From Cyclobacteriaceae bacterium (GTDB lineage: Bacteria > Bacteroidota > Bacteroidia > Cytophagales > Cyclobacteriaceae), in assembly GCA_030589835.1 (NCBI GenBank), contig JAUUZS010000054.1:1-12366 (forward strand): a DNA stretch of 12,366 nt, written 5' to 3'. Below, piece by piece: positions 5,859 to 12,366 of this stretch (positions within the stretch are counted from its first letter, which is position 1; every line of letters starts with the position of its first letter). A program made the position numbers and the translations under genes. The notes under the pieces are model-generated. The model saw only the letters and a list, made by a program, of their open reading frames with translations. It was not told the DNA's origin and did no database searches.

Positions 5859-5893
5859 CCCGTTTTTTAGAATTCATATCGTATAAAAACGGG
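5859..5893. repeat. 9-bp inverted repeat upstream of map
   Basis: CCCGTTTTT (5859-5867) and AAAAACGGG (5885-5893) are perfectly complementary around a 17-nt loop. It sits where the -33 region and upstream flank of the map promoter would be. No T-run follows the GC end on either strand, so it is not an ordinary terminator; an operator or the tail of a longer transcript is possible. Confidence 0.45.
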
Positions 5894-5972
5894 TTAGGAA
5901 GGGGAATTACAAGGGAAATGAAAAAAACGGTGTCTTCATCTATTCGCGATTGCTTATTTTAGGCATTGGGTC

Positions 5973-5992
5973 AATAAAATCACGCTTTTATT
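5973..5992 (-). terminator. weak hairpin downstream of the superinfection-immunity-like gene
   Basis: AATAAAA and TTTTATT pair around a 6-nt loop, 58 nt beyond that gene's stop codon. The stem has no G-C pair, so it would be unstable; termination is only a possibility. Confidence 0.2.
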
Positions 5993-6049
5993 CCATATGG
6001 TTTCGGAGGTGAAATCATTTTAATTAAAAAAACAGCTATGATATTATCC

Positions 6050-6262
6050 TCAAATAGTCAAAGAATGCTTCTTATTGTGGTTTGTATTTAATGAAAGCGC
6101 CACAATAATGAGTATTATCCATGCAAATAATGTCCAGCCCAACAATAAGTTGAACCAGAAAACTAATTTTTGTCCGTTTACACCTCGATAACTGGCGATG
6201 TAAAATGGGGCAAAATAAAGGACAGCAGCTAATACATAAAGTATTATTTCATGTGTATCCAT
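6050..6262 (-). CDS. small two-helix membrane protein, superinfection-immunity family type
   Basis: A 70-residue protein with two hydrophobic helices (about 6-25 and 33-58) joined by a short RGVNGQK turn, and a polar tail (LNTNHNKKHSLTI). The core FNLLLGWTLFAWIILIIVAL resembles the NLLLGWT-x2-GW core of the family named after the phage T4 Imm protein (superinfection immunity). Most chromosomal members have no tested role, so phage exclusion should not be assumed. It is flanked on both sides by more than 200 bp of non-coding DNA and appears to be transcribed alone. The second family Gly is Ala here (LFAW). Confidence 0.7.
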   Translation of the reverse strand: MDTHEIILYVLAAVLYFAPFYIASYRGVNGQKLVFWFNLLLGWTLFAWIILIIVALSLNTNHNKKHSLTI

Positions 6263-6490
6263 TTTTTTCAGCTAATGGGATACTAAAAATCATCAAGAAA
6301 ATCCGGAATTTCCCGATCCTTGGTTAATGCCAGACACGACCAGCTATTGTGCTGTTGCGAAACTTTTGCTATTGATTTCAATATAAACCAATATATAAAG
6401 ATACGTATATTTTATACTTAAATATACAATAAAAACAAATCTTATACCCTAAGAGTTCAAAAAAATGGGGGCGTTATTTCTTTACGGTCC
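6263..6490. other. AT-rich intergenic region with an inverted repeat
   Basis: The stretch between DUF3109 and the small membrane-protein gene. It contains the perfect 8-bp inverted repeat GTATATTT (6405-6412) and AAATATAC (6420-6427) with a 7-nt centre. It might be a regulatory site of the leftward gene, but in such AT-rich DNA chance is a real alternative. No gene is seen. Confidence 0.4.
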
Positions 6491-7078
6491 TCAGAAGCTT
6501 TTCGCCACAGATTCATCCTGATGTTCAATGGTACGACAAAGCTTATCGTACCATGCTTTACCAAATTTAGTTATAAGTGGTTCTTTCAAAAATTTATATA
6601 AAGGAAGCTTCGTTTTTCTGCCCAGTTCACAAGCCGGAAGACAGATTTCCCAACGGTCATAATTCAAGGCATGGTAATTATCGTATTTTGTCACACGAAT
6701 AGGATACAAATGACAGGAAATGGGCTTTCTGAATTTTGATTTCCCTTCAGTAAATGCTTTTTCAATGCCGCATTTCAAAATGCCTTTTTCATCATATACT
6801 GCGTAGGCGCATTCTTTTCCATTTAGTGTTGGAGTAGAATATTCCCCGTCGTCATCAAATACATATAAGCCCTGCTCTTCAATCGCTTTTTTGCTTTCAT
6901 CCGATAAAAAAGGCTTTATTTGATCATATATTTCGTCCAAGGTGGTGAGTTCTTCTTTTTCGAGCGGTGCGCCAAGATCTCCTTCTACGCAACATCCACC
7001 TTTGCATTTGTCAAGGTTGCACAAGAAATAGTTATCAGCAATATCGTCGGATATCACAGTTTTGTCAATTACGATCAT
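6491..7078 (-). CDS. DUF3109 cysteine-rich protein
   Basis: A 195-residue soluble protein of a family common in Bacteroidota, function unknown. Ten cysteines are present: Cys20, Cys25, Cys29, Cys30 (CNLDKCKGGCC), Cys90, Cys103, Cys122 (ISCHLYPIR), Cys146, Cys150 (ICLPAC) and Cys181. The arrangement recalls the YkgJ/CxxCxxxC-type metal-binding proteins, so a bound metal or iron-sulfur centre is likely but unproven. Asp/Glu-rich stretches lie around 41-60 and 74-79. It is divergent from the helicase gene across a 257-bp gap and has no signal peptide. ATG 7078 gives the family-typical MIVIDKTVISDDI start. Confidence 0.88.
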   Translation of the reverse strand: MIVIDKTVISDDIADNYFLCNLDKCKGGCCVEGDLGAPLEKEELTTLDEIYDQIKPFLSDESKKAIEEQGLYVFDDDGEYSTPTLNGKECAYAVYDEKGILKCGIEKAFTEGKSKFRKPISCHLYPIRVTKYDNYHALNYDRWEICLPACELGRKTKLPLYKFLKEPLITKFGKAWYDKLCRTIEHQDESVAKSF

Positions 7079-7282
7079 TTAACAGTGTTGAATAAAATTG
7101 ATGTTATAGTCTTTTTAGTCAGGCTAGTATTTTGTTGTCGTATCAATGGTCAAAGATCAGTATTTATTACCTACGCTTTAATATCTAAATTACCAATTAG
7201 GTATTCGTGTAATAAAACTTATTTGATGTCATGAATGCAACATTCCAAGGGTAGAAAAGTTTTTATTGTGCAGTGCTATTTT

Positions 7283-7315
7283 ATTGAGTGTAGCAAAATA
7301 ATATTTGTAACTTTC
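7283..7315 (+). promoter_or_regulatory. candidate promoter of the helicase gene
   Basis: ATTG (7283-7286), 3 of 4 to TTTG, is followed after 21 nt by TAACTTTC (7308-7315), 7 of 8 to TAnnTTTG. It lies 20 nt upstream of ATG 7336 in the divergent gap. Confidence 0.35.
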
Positions 7316-7335
7316 GGCTCGATTAATGAATAAGA

Positions 7336-8574
7336 ATGGATTATCTGGATAGTTTAAACGAGCCACAGAGAGAAGCGGTGGTAAATACTGAAGGACCGTG
7401 CATGGTCATTGCTGGTGCGGGATCAGGAAAAACGCGTGTCCTCACCTATAGAATGGCACATTTGATTCATGCCAAAGGTGTGGAGCCTTTCAATATTATG
7501 GCCTTGACCTTTACCAACAAAGCAGCAGAGGAGATGCGCAACCGTATAGAAAGTGTGGTAGGGACAGAGGCCAGAAATATTTGGATGGGGACTTTTCACT
7601 CCGTTTTTGCGCGAATATTACGATTCGAGTCAGAGCGTTTGGGTTACCCAAGCAATTTTTCAATATATGATGCCGATGATTCTAAAACACTTATTCGCCA
7701 GATCGTAAAAGGGTTGCAACTAGACGATAAAGTGTATAAAGCCAATGTGGTGCTAAACCGGATTTCTGGTGCGAAAAACAGGTTGATTTCCTGGCAGGAA
7801 TACAACAATAGTCCGCATTTTCAGGTCGAGGATGAAAAGGCAATAAAACCTCAAATGGGAAAAATTTACAGAATCTATAGCGAGAGATGTTTCAAAGCTT
7901 CTGCCATGGATTTTGATGATCTTCTGTTCAATACGAATGTACTTTTTAGGGATAATGCGGATATCTTAAACAAATATCAACACCGATTTAAGTATGTACT
8001 GGTAGACGAGTTTCAAGATACCAACCTTTCTCAGTATATGCTCACAAAAAAACTGTCGGCTGTAAATCAAAATATTTGTATTGTTGGAGATGATGCACAA
8101 AGTATATACGCATTTCGGGGAGCGGACATTAAAAACATATTGAATTTTGAGCGCGACTATCCGGATCTGAAAGTAGTAAAGCTAGAGCAGAATTACCGAT
8201 CTACAAAAGTCATTGTTAATGCGGCAAATTCTATCATTAAAAATAATGCCTCACAGATAAAAAAAGATATTTGGACCACCAATGCCGATGGCGAACTGAT
8301 AGAAATATTTAAAGCAAAATCTGACCGGGAAGAAGGACAGCTTGTGGCGAATTCCATTTTTGAAGAAAAGCTCAATCATCAAATAAAGAATAGCGAAGTT
8401 ACGGTTTTATATCGCACCAACTCGCAGTCAAGGACGATTGAAGAAGCCCTGCGCAGAGCAAATATATCCTACAAAATCGTTGGTGGGCTTTCTTTTTATC
8501 AACGAAAGGAAATCAAAGATATCCTTTCGTATTTAAGGTTTGTGGTCAATCAAAATGATGAGCAGGCACTGTGA
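7336..8574 (+). CDS. UvrD/PcrA helicase, N-terminal part (domains 1A, 1B and start of 2A/2B)
   Basis: The 412-residue open part before the TGA. Q motif LNEPQREAVV (7-16), Walker A GAGSGKT (27-33), motif Ia ALTFTNKAAEEM (56-67), Walker B VDEFQDT (223-229), motif III VGDDAQSIYAFRG (250-262), motif IV QNYRST (285-290), then VLYRTNSQSRTIEEAL and KEIKDILSYLRFV up to residue 404. It lacks motifs V and VI, including the arginine finger that contacts ATP from domain 2A. Alone, the product could bind nucleotide and DNA at most and should not unwind. It would be made only if the stop is real. Confidence 0.8.
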   Translation: MDYLDSLNEPQREAVVNTEGPCMVIAGAGSGKTRVLTYRMAHLIHAKGVEPFNIMALTFTNKAAEEMRNRIESVVGTEARNIWMGTFHSVFARILRFESERLGYPSNFSIYDADDSKTLIRQIVKGLQLDDKVYKANVVLNRISGAKNRLISWQEYNNSPHFQVEDEKAIKPQMGKIYRIYSERCFKASAMDFDDLLFNTNVLFRDNADILNKYQHRFKYVLVDEFQDTNLSQYMLTKKLSAVNQNICIVGDDAQSIYAFRGADIKNILNFERDYPDLKVVKLEQNYRSTKVIVNAANSIIKNNASQIKKDIWTTNADGELIEIFKAKSDREEGQLVANSIFEEKLNHQIKNSEVTVLYRTNSQSRTIEEALRRANISYKIVGGLSFYQRKEIKDILSYLRFVVNQNDEQAL

Positions 8575-8628
8575 AGGATCATTAACCAACCAAAACGTGG
8601 TATCGGTCAGGGTAGTGTAGATAAAATT

Positions 8629-9588
8629 ATGGTTGCGGCTGACGAAAATGGACTTGGCATTTGGCAGGTGGTAAGCAATATTTTCCAATTCCTTCCGGGA
8701 AGAATCACCAATGCAATCGATCAGTTTGCTACAATGATCAAGAGCTTTATCGGTGTAGTCCAGAAAAAAGATGCCTATGAGGCGTCGAGCTATATCGCCA
8801 AACAGTCGGGGATTCTGAAAGAGCTCTATGAAGATAAAACCATTGAAGGATTAAGCAGGTATGAAAATGTACAGGAATTGCTCAATGCAATAAAAGAATA
8901 TGTCGATAGCAAAGAAAATGAAGATAAGAGTTTGGGAGCATTTCTTCAAGAGGTCGCCCTGCTGACCAGTGTTGACCAGGATACCGATGATGACAATGAA
9001 AAGGTCACCTTGATGACCATTCATATGGCAAAAGGATTGGAATTTAAGAATGTATATATTGTAGGGATGGAGGAAGATTTGTTTCCTTCACAAATGATGC
9101 TCACAAGCCGGGCTGATCTGGAAGAAGAGCGGAGAATGTTTTATGTAGCCGTTACACGGGCAGAGCAAAAATTATTTTTATCGTATGCCTTGTCCAGGTA
9201 TCGTTTTGGGCAGTTTAAACATTGTGAACCGAGCAGATTTTTAGAGGAGATAGATACCCGCTTTATAAAGACAATTCAGAATCTCCATAAAGAACCTGTT
9301 ACGGCCACGCCAGGCAGAGGTTATGCCAAATCCCTGCTTTCAAGTGTAAAAAAACCGGCACCAAAACCTGTAAATAATAATTTTAAGCACAAGCCTTCAG
9401 GTGATTTTAAACCTAGTGATACCAGTAATCTTGATCAAGGGATGAAAGTAGAGCATCCTAAGTTTGGATTTGGCAAAGTTGTGATGGTAGATGTGGAAGG
9501 AGCCAATAGAAAAGCAAAGGTTATGTTTGATAATTTTGGAGAAAAAACTTTATTGCTTAGCTTTGCTAAACTAAAGATACATATATAA
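8629..9588 (+). CDS. UvrD/PcrA helicase, C-terminal part (2B/2A and Tudor-like tail)
   Basis: The in-frame continuation, 319 residues from the first ATG after the stop. Motif V is TLMTIHMAKGLEF (127-139), followed by EEDLFPSQ, motif VI FYVAVTRAEQKLF (171-183), a Pro/Lys-rich linker (about 226-268) and a Tudor-like domain, GMKVEHPKFGFGKVV to the end (271-319), which in PcrA binds RNA polymerase. The ATG at 8629 has no clear ribosome-binding site. The conserved RIINQPKRGIG encoded at 8575-8607 lies outside this start, which shows it is not the native one. Separate translation is doubtful. Confidence 0.75.
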   Translation: MVAADENGLGIWQVVSNIFQFLPGRITNAIDQFATMIKSFIGVVQKKDAYEASSYIAKQSGILKELYEDKTIEGLSRYENVQELLNAIKEYVDSKENEDKSLGAFLQEVALLTSVDQDTDDDNEKVTLMTIHMAKGLEFKNVYIVGMEEDLFPSQMMLTSRADLEEERRMFYVAVTRAEQKLFLSYALSRYRFGQFKHCEPSRFLEEIDTRFIKTIQNLHKEPVTATPGRGYAKSLLSSVKKPAPKPVNNNFKHKPSGDFKPSDTSNLDQGMKVEHPKFGFGKVVMVDVEGANRKAKVMFDNFGEKTLLLSFAKLKIHI

Positions 9589-9649
9589 TTCATATCTGTG
9601 CAAGCCTCAATTATCTACGCTTTGTAGAAATTATTAAAAAGATAAATAA

Positions 9650-10317
<668 letters not shown>

Positions 10318-10318
<1 letters not shown>

Positions 10319-11625
10319 TGACAACATTTCGGGTTGTTGGAGGCAGTTCCCTTAAAGGCAACATAACACCCCAGGGGGCAAAAAATGAGGCACTTCAGAT
10401 TTTGTGCGCTACACTCCTGAGTCCCGAACCGATGACCATTCATAATGTGCCCGACATACGGGATGTCAATAAACTCATTGAGCTGTTGTCAGAACTCGGC
10501 GTAACCGTCGAGAAACTAGCCGATGCATCATGGAAATTCACTGCCGCCGAGATCAATATGGATTTCCTTCAGTCAAAAACCTATGAGCAAAAAGCCGCCT
10601 CTTTGCGCGGGTCCATCATGATTCTTGGGCCATTACTGGCCAGGTTTGGCAAAGCAAAAATACCAAAACCCGGAGGAGACAAAATCGGACGAAGAAGATT
10701 GGATACCCACTTTCTTGGGTTTCAGAAATTAGGAGCTGTATTGGATTTTGACAACAGGAAGCACTTATTCAAGATTGATGCCTCTAAGCTGAAGGGCACC
10801 TACATGCTTTTAGATGAAGCATCAGTGACAGGCACCGCCAATATTGTGATGGCTGCCGTTAGGGCCAAAGGAACAACCACCATTTACAATGCTGCCTGTG
10901 AGCCCTATGTGCAGCAGCTTTGCAACATGCTCAACCGTATGGGTGCCCGGATCAGTGGCATCGGTTCTAATTTATTAACAATAGAAGGGGTAGATGAATT
11001 GTCAGGAGCAGAGCACACCTTACTACCAGATATGATTGAGGTGGGTTCGTTTATCGGGCTTGCAGCACTTACAAAGTCCGAGATTACAATTAACAATGCC
11101 GGGGTTCAACATTTAGGGATGATTCCTGATGCCTTTGCAAAACTCGGGATTCAAATGGAGCTTAAAGGAGACGATATTTACATTCCAAAGCAGGAATCTT
11201 ATGAGGTTGACACCTTTATCGACGGATCGATTATGACCCTAGCCGATGCCATCTGGCCAGGACTAACACCAGATTTGCTCAGCGTATTGCTTGTGGTCGC
11301 CACCCAGGCAAAAGGTACGGTACTTATCCATCAAAAAATGTTTGAAAGCAGGTTGTTTTTTGTGGACAAACTCATGGATATGGGAGCGCAAATTATTCTT
11401 TGCGATCCGCATAGGGCGACCGTAATTGGCTTGGATAGAAAATTTCCCTTACGGGGAATAAAAATGACCTCTCCGGATATCCGCGCCGGAGTAGCGCTAT
11501 TGCTTGCGGCATTAAGTGCGGAGGGCTCCAGCGAAATTCTCAACGTAGAGCAAATCGATCGCGGCTACCAGCAGATCGATACCAGGCTACGGAAGCTAGG
11601 CGCCAATATAGAGCGGATAGAGTAG
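10318..11625 (+). CDS. murA: UDP-N-acetylglucosamine 1-carboxyvinyltransferase
   Basis: Catalyses the first committed step of peptidoglycan synthesis, adding enolpyruvate from PEP to UDP-GlcNAc in the cytoplasm. At 435 residues it is slightly longer than the usual ~420. The substrate residues Lys22-Asn23 (GAKNEAL), Arg126, Asp319 (PGLTPDLLS, equivalent to Asp305) and Arg389 (PDIRAGVALLLAAL) are present, as is the C-terminal IDRGYQQID. The loop reads PGGDKIGRR, so Asp121 stands where Escherichia coli has Cys115, the residue alkylated by fosfomycin. The Asp version is active in Mycobacterium and Chlamydia enzymes and confers fosfomycin resistance, so intrinsic target-based resistance is expected. 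Start ATG 10318 overlaps the DUF4290 stop. Confidence 0.95.
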
Positions 11626-11637
11626 CCTATATTTTTT
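11605..11637 (+). terminator. putative terminator of murA
   Basis: AATATAG (11605-11611) and CTATATT (11627-11633) form a perfect 7-bp stem with a 15-nt loop, and the right arm runs into a six-T tract (11632-11637). The stem is AT-rich and overlaps the stop codon, so its strength is uncertain. Confidence 0.35.
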
Positions 11638-12366
11638 ATTGAAATTTGTTTTATCCACACACTGCAATAACAAATGCCTTCTTCAATAGTTCCTTTTCAT
11701 CCTCGACATGCTCCTACCAGGATTATCCGCTGTTCGGGAATCATTTTATACCTCTACTGTTGACTTTCCAGATCAGAAGATTGACATATAGTAAGGAGGG
11801 AGCCTTATAACATTCGAAAAAGCATTTTTAATTGTGGAAATGGTTTTTACGACCGGATTTGTGACGTTCTGTCAACAAAAGGACCCGTACAATTTTATAA
11901 AGAATAATTGGCCAACGAAGAGAAATGGAAAGGAAACCCCAATTCAGGACAACTCAGCCAATACAATACCGCACAGGTGATTGAAGGCCGGAAATATTCG
12001 CCTTGATTTTTTTTTGATCATGCAAAAACTCCACAATGAATTTTATCCAAGGATACAGAAGCGTTTTTTAGCAATAGGAAATAAAATATGATTGAATAAT
12101 CTAATTTGAATAATATAAGAAATAGCATAAATAACTTGTGCTTTATTGATCTGGTAGATATGATTCCAATTTTATGAAACGCCTAAAAATTAAAAATACA
12201 TTAACAACTTAATACCGTTCCCTCAACCATCCCTGCCGTTCCCTCATTGCCACTTGTAGAAAGAGAAGCGTTCACTATTTTTGTTTCGAGTGTGGCATTT
12301 CTAACATCACAAATTTTTAGGATTTGACATTTTTGAACTCAAATTGTTAAAAATATCTACCAAAAC
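11638..12366. other. non-coding 3' region with a possible gene relic
   Basis: About 730 bp without a convincing gene. A short open stretch at 11908-12006 encodes 32 residues (LANEEKWKGNPNSGQLSQYN and onward to IEGRKYSP) of protein-like composition, directly after a stop codon; it may be the tail of a decayed gene. An AAGGAGG at about 11790 has no start codon within range. An eight- to nine-T run lies at about 12007-12016. CCGTTCCCTCA occurs twice, at 12215-12225 and 12236-12246. No RNA gene was recognised. Confidence 0.5.

Larger units (their letters stand above)
7336..9588 (+). pseudogene. UvrD/PcrA-type DNA helicase gene interrupted by one in-frame TGA
   Basis: The full reading frame would encode 750 residues plus one stop codon at position 413 (8572-8574). 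Everything else of a superfamily 1A helicase is present in one frame: GAGSGKT, DEFQDT, GDDAQSIYAFRG, QNYRST, TIHMAKGLEF, VAVTRAEQ and a C-terminal Tudor-like domain. Homologs read EEALRRIIN-x-P-x-RGIG here; this gene reads EQAL-stop-RIINQPKRGIG, so the stop most likely replaces Arg or Lys, and CGA to TGA needs one transition. No other damage is seen, so it is a very recent mutation, a sequencing error, or recoding. TGA ends the arsR gene in this window, so genome-wide UGA reassignment is unlikely. The upstream gene is divergent; DUF4290 follows after 61 nt. Confidence 0.8.

Noticed and set aside
8572..8574. TGA in the helicase as a selenocysteine codon or a general UGA reassignment
   Set aside because: The position corresponds to Arg/Lys in homologs, not Cys; no SECIS-like structure was recognised, and TGA is a normal stop for the regulator gene.
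11785..11797. AAGGAGG as a ribosome-binding site for a hidden gene
   Set aside because: No ATG, GTG or TTG follows at a usable distance and no open frame continues from there.

Overview
The window looks like a chromosomal segment of a Bacteroidota bacterium, most likely of the Cytophagales type. The evidence is the gene content (a DUF3109 protein, a UvrD/PcrA helicase, and a DUF4290 protein overlapping murA), AT-rich intergenic DNA, weak or absent Shine-Dalgarno sites, and -7 elements resembling TAnnTTTG. No tRNA, rRNA, CRISPR array or transposase gene was seen.

Layout. Positions 1-257 hold two head-to-tail copies (R1, R2) of a ~137-bp non-coding repeat, next to a small leftward hypothetical gene (281-505). 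Positions 706-4284 form a rightward sulfide/persulfide module: an ArsR-type regulator preceded by a perfect 20-bp palindrome, a CstB-like persulfide dioxygenase-sulfurtransferase, two half-length YeeE/YedE membrane proteins, and a membrane-anchored rhodanese. Together they would sense reactive sulfur, oxidise and transfer persulfide sulfur, and move a sulfur species across the inner membrane. A third, inverted repeat copy (R3) fills the gap between the rhodanese and a convergent pair, map and a zinc-ribbon Nudix hydrolase. Next come a small two-helix protein of the superinfection-immunity type, DUF3109, and a divergent rightward block of uvrD/pcrA, DUF4290 and murA. The helicase gene is interrupted by one in-frame TGA. 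The last ~740 bp contain no convincing gene.

The most notable signal is the repeat family. All three copies keep the same nested hairpin although the arm sequences differ, with paired compensatory changes. Terminal inverted repeats are visible at both ends of R2 and R3. R2 and R3 are each flanked by perfect 7-bp direct repeats at the same spacing. R3 has landed exactly at the junction of two convergent stop codons, and removing it with one 7-bp copy restores an intact TAA stop. This looks like a MITE-type element with a conserved folded core. Also notable are the lone TGA in the helicase, where conserved sequence continues on both sides, and Asp in place of the fosfomycin-target Cys of MurA.
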